DNA of 64,000 nucleotides from Microbacterium proteolyticum (GCF_029639405.1 NZ_CP121274.1:62001-126000), one strand, 5' to 3'. Counted from the stretch's first letter, positions 44,586 through 52,721 are shown. Notes: a model not told the origin generated them from the letters alone. Numbers and translations are program-made.

Positions 44586-45656
44586 GTGTCCGCGACCCTC
44601 TCCCCCCACGATCCGCCGGCCGCCATCGACGCCGATGACGTGCCCGCCCTTCCCTTCACTCCGCGCGGCCCGGTGAGCGCCGCCGTCCTGCACCACCTCG
44701 GCGTGGGCGCGGCGACGAACCACACGGTCCTCGCCGACGCGGCCGCCGCCGCGTCGCCCGACGTCGAGACCGACGACGACCTTCAGCTCGCCCTCTTCGC
44801 GCTGTACGCCTCGGCCTACGGGTCGGTCTCGGCGTTCGACCCCGAGCTCGAGTGGGAGCCGTCGCTCATCGCCACCCGCGGCGTCATCGAGCGGGCGTTC
44901 GAGGCCGCGCTGCGAGCGCGTATCCTCCCGCCCGAACTCCCGGCGGCGACCGCGGATGCCGTGGCCCGCGCGCTCTTCACCCTGACCGCCGCCGACGGCG
45001 GTCCGAGCCTCTCGCGCCACCTCGCGAAGAAGGCGACCCTCGACCAGGCGCACGAGTTCCTCGTGCACCGCTCGGTCTATACGCTGCGGGAGGCCGATCC
45101 GCACTCCTGGGCGATCCCGCGCCTGGCCGGACGCCCGAAAGCCGCGCTCGTGGAGATCCAGTCCGACGAGTACGGCGGCGGCAACCCCGAGCGCGTCCAC
45201 GCCGAGCTCTTCGCCCGTGCCGTGCGCGCGGCCGGGCTCTCCGACGCCTATGGCGCCTACGTCGACGACGTGCCCGCCGTGACCCTGGCATCTCACAATG
45301 CGATGTCGATGTTCGGCCTCAACCGGCGCCTCCTCGGCGCGATCGTCGGACACCTCGCGGCGTTCGAGATGACGTCCTCGATCCCGAACCGCCTGTACGC
45401 CGAGGGATTGCGTCGACTGGGCTTCGATGACGACGTGTGCGGCTACTTCGACGAGCACGTCGAAGCCGACGCGGTGCACGAGCAGATCGCGGCCCGCGAC
45501 CTCGCCGGCACCCTCGCCGAGGACCGCCCCGATCTGCTCCCCGACATCCTGTTCGGCGCCGCCGTCTGCCTGAGCGTCGATGGTCGCGTGGGCGAGCACC
45601 TGCTCGATGCCTGGGGGCGTGGCGCGTCCTCACTGCGCCCCGAGGACGCCCGGTGA
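44586..45656 (+). CDS. Haem-oxygenase-fold iron-containing redox enzyme
   Basis: 356 aa, all-helical. Candidate metal ligands stand in conserved-looking clusters: Glu190 (ALVEIQSDEYGGG), His205 (PERVHAELF) and the C-terminal YFDEHVEADAVHEQ (His291, Asp295, His298). This matches the haem-oxygenase-like di-iron family, whose characterised members do oxygen-dependent oxidations; the substrate here is unknown. The GTG start lies within the 3' arm of a small dyad (CCGGAGC at 44559-44565, GCTCCGG at 44580-44586). Its stop overlaps the start of a CDGSH gene (GTGA), implying joint synthesis. It lies 88 bp after hsp20. Confidence 0.85.
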   Translation: MSATLSPHDPPAAIDADDVPALPFTPRGPVSAAVLHHLGVGAATNHTVLADAAAAASPDVETDDDLQLALFALYASAYGSVSAFDPELEWEPSLIATRGVIERAFEAALRARILPPELPAATADAVARALFTLTAADGGPSLSRHLAKKATLDQAHEFLVHRSVYTLREADPHSWAIPRLAGRPKAALVEIQSDEYGGGNPERVHAELFARAVRAAGLSDAYGAYVDDVPAVTLASHNAMSMFGLNRRLLGAIVGHLAAFEMTSSIPNRLYAEGLRRLGFDDDVCGYFDEHVEADAVHEQIAARDLAGTLAEDRPDLLPDILFGAAVCLSVDGRVGEHLLDAWGRGASSLRPEDAR

Positions 45657-45853
45657 CCGCCGAGCGTCCGCGCATCACGGCCTATCCCGACGGTCCTCTG
45701 CTCGTGCGCGGAGACGTGGACCTGCGCGACGCCGACGGCGCCCCGATCGATAAGCGCCGGCGCACGGTGGCGCTGTGCCGGTGCGGCCTGTCCACGATCA
45801 AGCCGTTCTGCGACGGGACGCACAAGCCCGCCGGGTTCCGCACCGACGACTGA
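45653..45853 (+). CDS. CDGSH-type iron-sulfur protein
   Basis: 66 aa from GTG 45653. The single CDGSH motif CRCGLSTIKPFCDGTH carries three Cys and one His to bind a 2Fe-2S cluster; Thr replaces Ser before the His, as in many bacterial versions. No membrane anchor. The start overlaps the stop of the di-iron-type enzyme by 4 bases, so the Fe-S protein is the likely electron donor or cluster-transfer partner of that enzyme (inference). Confidence 0.9.
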   Translation: MTAERPRITAYPDGPLLVRGDVDLRDADGAPIDKRRRTVALCRCGLSTIKPFCDGTHKPAGFRTDD

Positions 45854-45938
45854 CCCATCCGTCGCGGACGGTCCGCGCGACCCGGCATCCTGAGCCCGAT
45901 CGCCCACGCCGGAGTCGTTCCCGCCGACGGGGATGCCG

Positions 45939-46514
45939 TCACTTCGCCGCGCGCTCGCCGTCCACGGGCCGGGAGAGTTCGGCATCCAGCGCGTCGACGA
46001 GGCGCGCGAAGGTCTCGTCCACCGACTCGGGCTGACGGAAACCGCCGACCCTCTCCAGATCGGTGAACCCGTGCAGAGCCGAACGGACGTACCGGATGCG
46101 GTGGACGTCGGCCGCCCCCGCGCCGTACCCGGCGAGCGCCCGGGTGATCTCGTCTACGACCTCGGCCGCCGCCTGCTCCCACTCGGGACCGGTCCCCCCG
46201 CGCTGGGCGAGTTCGTACATGCCGGGACGCTCGCGTGCGAAACCCCGGTAGGCCGCGGCCAGCGCCGCGAGGGCGTCGCGGGACGACACCCCGCGCGACG
46301 ATCGCGCGAGGGCGTCGCCGAAGGCGCGGGTGGCGGCGAGCGCGAGGCGATCCGTCAGATCGCCGAGACCGCCGACGTGCTTGTACAGGCTAGGAGCGGC
46401 GACGCCGAGGGCGGCGGCGACGCGGGAGAGCGTCAGGGATGCCACTCCTTCGGCGTCGACGAGCTCGGCGGCGCGGCGGACGACGACGTCGGCGTCAAGA
46501 CCGGCCCGCGGCAC
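45939..46514 (-). CDS. TetR-family regulator with WHG-type C-terminal domain
   Basis: 191 aa. N-terminal helix-turn-helix: VASLTLSRVAAALGVAAPSL followed by YKHVGGLGDL. The C-terminal part (FARERPGMYELAQR, SALHGFTDLERVGGF) is the WHG domain. The start overlaps the end of an alpha/beta hydrolase gene by about 20 bases, so the two form a unit. A dyad over the hydrolase promoter is the probable operator, which would make the system autoregulated. Confidence 0.9.
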   Translation of the reverse strand: MPRAGLDADVVVRRAAELVDAEGVASLTLSRVAAALGVAAPSLYKHVGGLGDLTDRLALAATRAFGDALARSSRGVSSRDALAALAAAYRGFARERPGMYELAQRGGTGPEWEQAAAEVVDEITRALAGYGAGAADVHRIRYVRSALHGFTDLERVGGFRQPESVDETFARLVDALDAELSRPVDGERAAK

Positions 46515-47304
46515 CGGTCACCTCCGCGAGGAGCATGAGCACCCGGTCGGCGACGACGTCGGGAGCCTCGAGCATCGGCGCGTGGCCCACGCCGGGGACG
46601 AGCTGGACGTCGGCGGAGAGCTCGCCGGCGAGCCAGGCGGCCTCGGCGGCGGGGTCCTTCCAGTCGGGGTCCGCCTCTCCCATCAGGACGAGCGCGGGAG
46701 CGGTGACGCGCGGCAGGAACGGCGCGACGACGGAGTGATCGACGCGCGTGGTGCGGGAGAACGCCCGCCACCGTCCGGGCCGCGCGAGTCGGCGCGACAG
46801 GTGTGCGGCCCGTTCGCGCGCACCGACGCCGAGTCCCGGCCACAGCGACGCGGAGTAGCCGCGCCAGACGGCCGGCCCCCAGGGACGGGCGAGCAGCACG
46901 CGCAGGAGCATCCCGAGCGCGGCGTTGCCGTTGCGGGCGAAGGGCCCGAGCAGCACGAGGGCGCTCACAAGATCGGGGCGCTCGCCGGCCGCGATGATCG
47001 CGGCACCGGCGCTCATCGAGGCCCCCGCGATCACCGCCGGTCCCTCGCCGAGACGCTCGATCACGGCCACGAGGTCGTTCGCGGTCGCACGGTCGCCGTA
47101 CTCGGCGAAGCTCGTATCGCTGTCGCCGTGCCCGCGCAGATCGACGAGCGCCACCCGGTACCCGGCCGATACGAGCCGGTCGGCGAGGGGCCCGAACGCG
47201 TCGCGCTCGTCGCCCATCGCGGGCGAGCACGCCACGAGGGGGCCCTGTCCGCGAACCTCGACGGCCAGTCGCCCGCCGCCCACCTGCACTTGGCTAATGT
47301 CCAT
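46495..47304 (-). CDS. Alpha/beta hydrolase
   Basis: 269 aa from ATG 47304, favoured over ATG 47310 because a TTGCCG/TAGCTT promoter places transcription start at about 47304 (leaderless). The nucleophile elbow is GASMSAGAA (Ser), the Asp is in LMGEADPDWKD and the His in VPGVGHAPMLEAPD, so the triad is complete. VDLRGHGDSD is the usual cap-proximal motif. Substrate unknown. It is co-transcribed with a TetR gene that probably represses it. Confidence 0.87.
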   Translation of the reverse strand: MDISQVQVGGGRLAVEVRGQGPLVACSPAMGDERDAFGPLADRLVSAGYRVALVDLRGHGDSDTSFAEYGDRATANDLVAVIERLGEGPAVIAGASMSAGAAIIAAGERPDLVSALVLLGPFARNGNAALGMLLRVLLARPWGPAVWRGYSASLWPGLGVGARERAAHLSRRLARPGRWRAFSRTTRVDHSVVAPFLPRVTAPALVLMGEADPDWKDPAAEAAWLAGELSADVQLVPGVGHAPMLEAPDVVADRVLMLLAEVTGAAGRS

Positions 47305-47339
47305 AGCCATAAGCTACGCCTATTAGCCAGTAACGGCAA
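47291..47339 (-). promoter_or_regulatory. Promoter and TetR operator of the hydrolase unit
   Basis: On the minus strand TTGCCG (47334-47339) and TAGCTT (47311-47316) are 17 bp apart. TGGCTAAT (47291-47298) and ATTAGCCA (47322-47329) form a perfect 8-bp dyad enclosing the -10 and the start codon, and a third partial copy, TAGCCA, lies at 47304-47309. A TetR repressor bound here would block initiation. Confidence 0.55.
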
Positions 47340-47357
47340 GCGCCGATCGCGGCAGCC

Positions 47358-47705
47358 TCAGAGGTCCTCCGGCGCGAGGTCTCCCTGGCCCTCCTCGCCG
47401 AGCTCGACCACACCCGGATCCTGGCCCTGCGAGTCAGTGCCGGTGGACTCCGGGTGCACGTCCTCCAGCGGGATGTCGGCGTCGTCGGCCGGGATCTCGG
47501 CCGGATCGGCACCCGTCGCCGTGGCGGGGTCGAGGTCTGCGGGATCGACGCCCTCGTCGAGTGCGGTCGTGGCATCCCACTCCGCCTGTGCAGGATCCAG
47601 CGTCGGGTCGGGCTCGATCGAGGTGTCGCCGTCGCGCAGAGGCTGAACGCCGGCCACGCCGTCGGAGGCGGCCGGGATGGTCTGGTCGGAAGAAGTGTCG
47701 CTCAT
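47358..47705 (-). CDS. Small acidic low-complexity protein
   Basis: 115 aa, about a quarter Asp and Glu, with almost no aromatic or hydrophobic core and no Cys; rich in Ala, Pro, Thr and Gly. Likely intrinsically disordered, like hydrophilin-type stress proteins. It begins MSDTSSDQTIPAASDGVAGV and ends GDLAPEDL. I recognise no domain. It is divergent from an AraC regulator with 243 bp between. The codon bias matches its neighbours, supporting a real gene. Confidence 0.7.
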   Translation of the reverse strand: MSDTSSDQTIPAASDGVAGVQPLRDGDTSIEPDPTLDPAQAEWDATTALDEGVDPADLDPATATGADPAEIPADDADIPLEDVHPESTGTDSQGQDPGVVELGEEGQGDLAPEDL

Positions 47706-47948
47706 GGGTGTCCCTTCGATCGTGCGTGCGTCGGGCGCACGCGCCGCCACGACGGGCGACTCCCCCATCCCAGCCTCCGGCCACACCGACCCACGCCCCC
47801 CTTGACAGCGCGCCCGCCCCCCGCGCGCTCCCCCGGTTTCGCTCCGAGGCCGAATCCTCGCGCGGCCCGTCCCGCGGCACGTCCGACCTCGACGGCGGGG
47901 GCAAGATAACCGGGATGCCGCGGACCGCACACCGCGGAGGAGGGTCGC

Positions 47949-48878
47949 ATGGGGGAAGTCCTCACCGTCAACGCCACCGGCGCTCGCGACGTCGAGACGG
48001 TGTGGCAGCAGTTCATCCCCAGCGCCCGACTCGAGCACGTCGATCCGCTGCGCGTGCGGTTCCGCTGGACGTCGATCGACACGGGGGCGTTCTCGCTCGT
48101 GCAGTACTCGCTGCGCGCCGACGTGCGGTCCTCCATCCACCTCGACGACCAGATCATGGCCTGCCAGCTCGCCGCCCTCGACGCCCGCATGACGACGGAG
48201 GGTCATTCGCTCGACGCCCGGCAGCCGTGGATCACGGGCGACAGGGCGATGCAGGCGCGCTGGAGCGGCACCGGGAAGGTGCGGGCCTTCCTCTTCGACC
48301 GGACATCGGCCGAGCGGATCGCCCGTGCGGTCTCGGGCGAAGACCGCCTCGTGCTGCGCTCGATCGATCCGGTCGCGCGCGACCGCACCCTCGCCGCACA
48401 GTGGGAGCGCAGCTTCGGGTACGTGGCATCCGCCCTCGCCGTCGGGCACGAGCAGCCACTGATCGCCGCCGAGCTGGAACGGCACGCCCTGATCTCCACG
48501 CTCACGACCTTCTCCACCACCTACCTCGAGGCCCTGGACCGCACCGCCCAGCGCGCGGCCGCACCGCGGACCGTCCGACGGGCGCTCGCGTTCATCGACG
48601 CACACGCGCACGAGCCGATCACCGTCGACGACATCGCCGCGGCGGCGGGCATCTCGACGCGGGGGCTCCAGCACACGTTCCGCCGCGCCCTGGGCGTCAC
48701 ACCCTCCGAGCAGCTGCGCACGGTCCGCCTCGCCGCCGCGCACCGCGACCTGCAGAACGCCGGCGCGACGGTGGGCGAGGTGTCCCGCCGGTGGGGGTTC
48801 TCCAGCCCGTCGCGGTTCGCGCGGTTCTACCGCGACATGTACGGGCTCAACCCCGCCCAGACCGCCCGCATGTTCTGA
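47949..48878 (+). CDS. AraC-family regulator (second of three similar copies)
   Basis: 309 aa. A ~190-residue N-terminal ligand domain (LVQYSLRADVRSSIHLDDQI) is followed by the double helix-turn-helix: EPITVDDIAAAAGISTRGLQ and RWGFSSPSRFARFYRDMYG. Same architecture as 34598-35539 and 58987-59961. Start ATG 47949 follows GGAGGAGGGTCGC, a good ribosome site. The adjacent divergent acidic protein is a possible target. Confidence 0.9.
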   Translation: MGEVLTVNATGARDVETVWQQFIPSARLEHVDPLRVRFRWTSIDTGAFSLVQYSLRADVRSSIHLDDQIMACQLAALDARMTTEGHSLDARQPWITGDRAMQARWSGTGKVRAFLFDRTSAERIARAVSGEDRLVLRSIDPVARDRTLAAQWERSFGYVASALAVGHEQPLIAAELERHALISTLTTFSTTYLEALDRTAQRAAAPRTVRRALAFIDAHAHEPITVDDIAAAAGISTRGLQHTFRRALGVTPSEQLRTVRLAAAHRDLQNAGATVGEVSRRWGFSSPSRFARFYRDMYGLNPAQTARMF

Positions 48879-48983
48879 CGCCCGTCGCATTCCGTGTCGT
48901 GATGGCGCGAAAGGTCTGCGGCGGCGGCCGGAGAGGGGGGAACGGGGCACAGTGACGAGGTTGGGCGACGAAAGGGATCGATC

Positions 48984-49310
48984 GTGGGGAAGTTCATGTA
49001 CGAGGGAGCGGTCCGCGCCGATTTCGAGGACCGCGTGCTCGCCCACCTCCAGATCGTGATCGGGAACAAGCTGCGTCGTGGCGAGCCGTTCTACTTCCAG
49101 TGGAAGGACGACGTCAGCACGGGCGGGGGCCGCACATCGGTATGGCTGCACCCGCGCGCGAGCATCGTGTTCAAGTTCCACGGCGGCCGCCCGCCGGCAC
49201 TGAACCGCAGTTGGCTCGAGGCGCTCATGACGATGGCGAACTCCCCCACCGGGTTGTACGTCGTCCCCGAGCCGGCCGAGGATGCCCTGACGGCAGACCC
49301 CTTCGGCTGA
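48984..49310 (+). CDS. Small conserved-type protein, about 108 aa, function unknown
   Basis: GTG start at 48984. Soluble and compact: MYEGAVRADFEDRVLAHLQ, a basic patch IVIGNKLRRGEPFYFQWKDD, a beta-rich middle (TSVWLHPRASIVFKFHGGRP) and NRSWLEALMTMANSPTGLYV. Proteins of this kind in Microbacteriaceae are, as I recall, often labelled ATP-dependent DNA ligase, but no nucleotidyltransferase motif (KxDG) is present, so that label would be wrong here. The role is unknown. Confidence 0.7.
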   Translation: MGKFMYEGAVRADFEDRVLAHLQIVIGNKLRRGEPFYFQWKDDVSTGGGRTSVWLHPRASIVFKFHGGRPPALNRSWLEALMTMANSPTGLYVVPEPAEDALTADPFG

Positions 49311-49378
49311 CCCCGCTGTCAACCCGCTCGCCTCCCGGGCCGCCCCGGGGTTCCCTGACGGGAACGGAAGGATGCCGC

Positions 49379-50584
49379 ATGCCGCACACACCCTCACCCG
49401 AGACGCGGATCGTGGTGATCGGGGGCGGGAACGCCGGGCTCTCGATCGCCGGACGCCTGCACAACGCGCGCCTCGGGAACGTCACGGTGGTCGAGCCCCG
49501 GGAGCAGCACGTCTACGCACCGCTGCAGTCCCACATCGCCGGGGGCACCGCCCGGGCCTCGCGGGCCGTGCGCCGGCAGGCCGACGTGATCCCGCCCGGG
49601 GTGCGGTGGCTGCGGGACGAGGCCTTCACCGTCGATCCCGCCGCCCGCCGCGTGCACCTCGTGTCGGGCGGGCGCCTCGACTACGACCAGCTCGTCGTGG
49701 CGGCGGGTCTCCGGCTGGCGTGGGAGGCGATTCCGGGCCTCCCCGAGGCCATGACCCAGCCCGAGGGCGTGTCGAACTACGACCTCGACCTGGCTGTGAA
49801 GGCGTCCACGGTGCTGCGCGATCTTCGTCGCGGCACCGTCGTATTCACGCAGCCGCCGGAGCCGGCCTCGTGCGGCGCGGCCGCGCAGAAGCCGTTGTAC
49901 CTCGCGTGCGACTGGTGGCGCGCGCTCGGGGTCCTCGACGACATCCGCGTCGTCCTCGTGCTCCCCGACCCCGTGCCCTTCGGCATCCCCGACATCGATC
50001 GCGAGCTCCACCGGGTACTCGACGGGTACGGCGTCGAGGTGCGGTACTCCCGCGAGGTGAGAAGCGTGGATGCCACCTCCCGCACGCTCACGATCGGTCA
50101 CGGCGACGACGAGGAGACGCTCTCCTACGACGTGCTGCACGCCGTCCCGCCGCAGCGCGCGCCCGAGTGGATCGCCGGGAGCGGGCTCGCCGACCCGGAC
50201 GACCCGCACGGCTTCGTGGACGTCGACCCCGAAACGCTCCAGCATCGCCGCTTCCCCGACGTCTGGTCGCTCGGCGACTCCGCCCGCGTCGCGACCCGTC
50301 CCTCGGGCGGGGCGATCCGGCCGCAGGCGAAGGTGCTCGCGAAGAACCTGCGGGCGGTCCTGCGCGGAGCCGCCCCGCGTGCGCGGTACGACGGCTACAG
50401 CGTCGTCCCGTTCACCGTCTCGCGCGGAACCGTCGTCTTCGCGGAGTTCGACCGCCGGGGAAAGCCGCAGCCGACGGTTCCGTTCTGGCGCTCGCTGTCG
50501 CGCGAGCGGCGTTCGACCTGGATCGCGGATCGGCGGATCCTGCCCTGGGTGTACTGGCACCTGATCCTGCGCGGTCGAGCCTGA
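49379..50584 (+). CDS. SQR-like FAD/NAD(P)-binding oxidoreductase
   Basis: 401 aa from ATG 49379, preceded by GGAAGG. N-terminal Rossmann motif IVVIGGGNAGLSIAGRL and the later VWSLGDSARVATRPSGGAI assign it to the sulfide:quinone reductase/type II NADH dehydrogenase group. Cys165 (EPASCGAAAQKPLYL) is in the place of the first catalytic Cys of SQR, with Cys177 nearby, but the C-terminal Cys position reads YSVVPFTVSRG with no Cys. A classical SQR mechanism is therefore doubtful. The final ~40 residues include DRRILPWVYWHLI, an amphipathic membrane-binding helix as in SQRs. Confidence 0.85.
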   Translation: MPHTPSPETRIVVIGGGNAGLSIAGRLHNARLGNVTVVEPREQHVYAPLQSHIAGGTARASRAVRRQADVIPPGVRWLRDEAFTVDPAARRVHLVSGGRLDYDQLVVAAGLRLAWEAIPGLPEAMTQPEGVSNYDLDLAVKASTVLRDLRRGTVVFTQPPEPASCGAAAQKPLYLACDWWRALGVLDDIRVVLVLPDPVPFGIPDIDRELHRVLDGYGVEVRYSREVRSVDATSRTLTIGHGDDEETLSYDVLHAVPPQRAPEWIAGSGLADPDDPHGFVDVDPETLQHRRFPDVWSLGDSARVATRPSGGAIRPQAKVLAKNLRAVLRGAAPRARYDGYSVVPFTVSRGTVVFAEFDRRGKPQPTVPFWRSLSRERRSTWIADRRILPWVYWHLILRGRA

Positions 50585-50684
50585 GGCGCCCATAGGCCAC
50601 ATCCGCCGATCCCTCAACCCCGGGGTCGGCGGGAGGTTTCCCGCGAAGACTGGCCCCAGCCCCGGATCACCGAGAGAGGACATC

Positions 50685-51137
50685 ATGGCCCAGGTCATCG
50701 AAACCATCGACGTCGACGTTCCCGTCCGCGTCGCCTACAACCAGTGGACGCAGTTCGAGGAGTTCCCCCACTTCATGGGCTTCGTCGAGTCCATCACGCA
50801 GAAGACCGACACGCTCACGCACTGGAAGGTCAAGATCGCCGGCGCGGAGCGCGAGTTCGACGCCGAGATCACCGAGCAGCACCCCGACGAGCGCGTCGCG
50901 TGGAACAGCGTCGGCGGGGACGAGAACCACGCCGGCGTCGTCACGTTCCACCGTCTCTCGGACGACGAGACCCGGGTGACCGTGCAGATCGACTGGGAGC
51001 CGACCGGGCTCCTCGAGAAGGCCGGCGCCGTGCTCGGCGCCGACGACCGTTCGGTGAAGAAGGACCTCGAGCACTTCAAGGAGTACATCGAGTCGCGCGG
51101 CGCCGAGTCCGGAGCGTGGCGCGGCGACGTCAGCTGA
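50685..51137 (+). CDS. SRPBCC-fold protein (polyketide cyclase/coat type)
   Basis: 150 aa. The helix-grip START-like fold is seen in VPVRVAYNQWTQFEEFPHFM, then WKVKIAGAEREFDAEI and the long C-terminal helix KDLEHFKEYIESRG. This subgroup of SRPBCC proteins is common in actinobacteria, often beside stress genes; no activity is established. A GAGAGAGGAC ribosome site precedes ATG 50685, and a strong terminator follows the stop. Confidence 0.9.
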   Translation: MAQVIETIDVDVPVRVAYNQWTQFEEFPHFMGFVESITQKTDTLTHWKVKIAGAEREFDAEITEQHPDERVAWNSVGGDENHAGVVTFHRLSDDETRVTVQIDWEPTGLLEKAGAVLGADDRSVKKDLEHFKEYIESRGAESGAWRGDVS

Positions 51138-51155
51138 CGTCCCTCCCCTGCAACA

Positions 51156-51188
51156 CGGATGCCGGACCCCCTCGGGGTCCGGCATCCG
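51156..51188. terminator. Strong bidirectional terminator
   Basis: CGGATGCCGGACCCC (51156-51170) and GGGGTCCGGCATCCG (51174-51188) form a perfect 15-bp stem with a 3-base loop, and the ACAC/GTGT flanks extend it. It lies between the convergent SRPBCC and aldo/keto reductase genes. Confidence 0.85.
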
Positions 51189-51204
51189 TCGTGTCAGGGG
51201 CGGC

Positions 51205-52197
51205 TCACCACTGGGGGTGGATCTCGGCGCGCAGGCGGCGGTCGTAGACATCCCGCACGAGCGTGTCGAAGGCCGCGACGTCGAAGCCCCCGTCGAGCAG
51301 GTCGGCGGCCGCGGCGTTGGCGGTGGCCTGCTCAGCCGATCGGGCACCCGGGATGACCGATGTCACGCCCTCGCGCGACGCGATCCACGCGAGCGTCGCG
51401 GCGGGCAGCGTCACGCCCTCGGGGAGTGCGGCCTTCAGCTCGTCGGCCGCGGCGACGCCCTCGGCGAAGGGCACGCCCGAGAACGTCTCGCCCTTGTCGA
51501 ACGCCTCGCCGTTGCGGTTGTAGGTGCGGTGATCGTCCTTGTCGAACGTCGTGTCGACGGAGTACTTCCCCGACAGCAGCCCGCTGGCGAGGGGGACCCG
51601 CGCGAACACCGCGACGCCCTTCTCCGCGGCGAGCGGGAGCACCTCGTCGAGCGGCTTCAGGCGGAACGGGTTGAAGATGATCTGCAGGTTGGTCAGGTTC
51701 GGGCGCCGCAGCGCCGAGAGCGCCTGATCCATCGTCTCGACCGAGACGCCGTAGGCGGCGATGACGCCCTCGGACACGAGCTGGTCGAGCGCGTCGTACG
51801 TCGCATCGTCGTCGATCACGGCCGACGGCGGGCAGTGCAGCTGCACGAGGTCGAGCGTGTCCTGGGCGAGCAGGCGGCGCGACCGCTCGGTCCACGCGCG
51901 GAAGTTCTCCATCGTGTAGTTCTCGGGCACCTGGTCTTCGCGACGCCCCATCTTGGTCGCCACGGTGATGCCCGCGGCATCCGAGGTCTGCAGGAACGCG
52001 CCGATGAGCTCTTCCGACCGCCCGTCGCCGTACACGTCGGCCGTGTCGAAGAGGGTCACGCCGGCGTCGACCGACGCGCCCAGCACCTGCATCGCCGCGT
52101 CTTCGCTCACCCCACCCCAGTCGGGCCCGAGCTGCCAGGTGCCGAGGCCGATGGCGGAGACCTCGCGGCCGGTGCGGGAGAGGGGACGCTGCTGCAT
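51205..52197 (-). CDS. Aldo/keto reductase
   Basis: 330 aa NADPH-dependent reductase of the TIM-barrel family. Catalytic Asp-Tyr in LFDTADVYGDGRSEELIG, Lys in VATKMGRREDQV and the His of LVQLHCPP make a complete tetrad; VIPGARSAEQATAN near the C-terminus binds the cofactor phosphate. Start ATG 52197 follows GAAAGGAACCGC. Resembles the general stress/YhdN-like group. Substrate cannot be told. Confidence 0.93.
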   Translation of the reverse strand: MQQRPLSRTGREVSAIGLGTWQLGPDWGGVSEDAAMQVLGASVDAGVTLFDTADVYGDGRSEELIGAFLQTSDAAGITVATKMGRREDQVPENYTMENFRAWTERSRRLLAQDTLDLVQLHCPPSAVIDDDATYDALDQLVSEGVIAAYGVSVETMDQALSALRRPNLTNLQIIFNPFRLKPLDEVLPLAAEKGVAVFARVPLASGLLSGKYSVDTTFDKDDHRTYNRNGEAFDKGETFSGVPFAEGVAAADELKAALPEGVTLPAATLAWIASREGVTSVIPGARSAEQATANAAAADLLDGGFDVAAFDTLVRDVYDRRLRAEIHPQW

Positions 52198-52331
52198 TGC
52201 GGTTCCTTTCGGGGGTCTCCCCGAGCCTATCCAGCCCCTCCGACACCCGGGCCACCGCGCCCCGTCAACCCCGTCATCGCCCGGCGCACGTCCGCCTAGC
52301 GTGAGGCCACACCCCCACCGGAAGGACCACC

Positions 52332-52712
52332 GTGACCACTCCCCCCGAGAACCTCCCCGGCGCCGACCACGAGCAGACCGTCTCGGACGCCGAGGGCCTG
52401 ACCGCCGACGTCCCCGCGGGCGGGGCGGGCGCCGACACCGGCGCCGTCTCCGCCACCGAGATCGACGACGCCGACGACGCGCGCGTGCCGAACGTCTCGA
52501 GCCAGAACGACATCCCGGGCGTGGGCACCCGCGGCGGCGGCTCGACCGCGCACCACGAACCCGACGAGTCCTCCGAGGCATCCGCACCGGCGACGGGCGA
52601 GGATCACGTGGATGCCGACTCCCCCATCGGCAGGTACCAGCCCGGCGTCGGTCGGTCCTCGGCGGAATCGAGCAGGGTCGCGCAGAACCTGCCCGATCCC
52701 GACGAGCACTGA
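52332..52712 (+). CDS. Acidic, disordered hypothetical protein
   Basis: 126 aa from GTG 52332 after a GGAAGGACCACC ribosome site. Very rich in Asp, Glu, Ala, Gly, Ser and Pro with only one aromatic residue, no Cys and no hydrophobic core. Recognisable pieces include SQNDIPGVGTRGGG and SPIGRYQPGVGRSSAESSR. Comparable in composition to the acidic genes at 47358-47705 and 58725-58985 but not obviously homologous. Probably a stress or desiccation-type hydrophilic protein; function unknown. Confidence 0.65.
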   Translation: MTTPPENLPGADHEQTVSDAEGLTADVPAGGAGADTGAVSATEIDDADDARVPNVSSQNDIPGVGTRGGGSTAHHEPDESSEASAPATGEDHVDADSPIGRYQPGVGRSSAESSRVAQNLPDPDEH

Positions 52713-52721
52713 CCCCGGCGG

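Noticed and set aside
44540..44590. hsp20 and the iron enzyme as one certain operon
   Set aside because: An 11-bp hairpin follows hsp20; read-through is possible but cannot be claimed from sequence.
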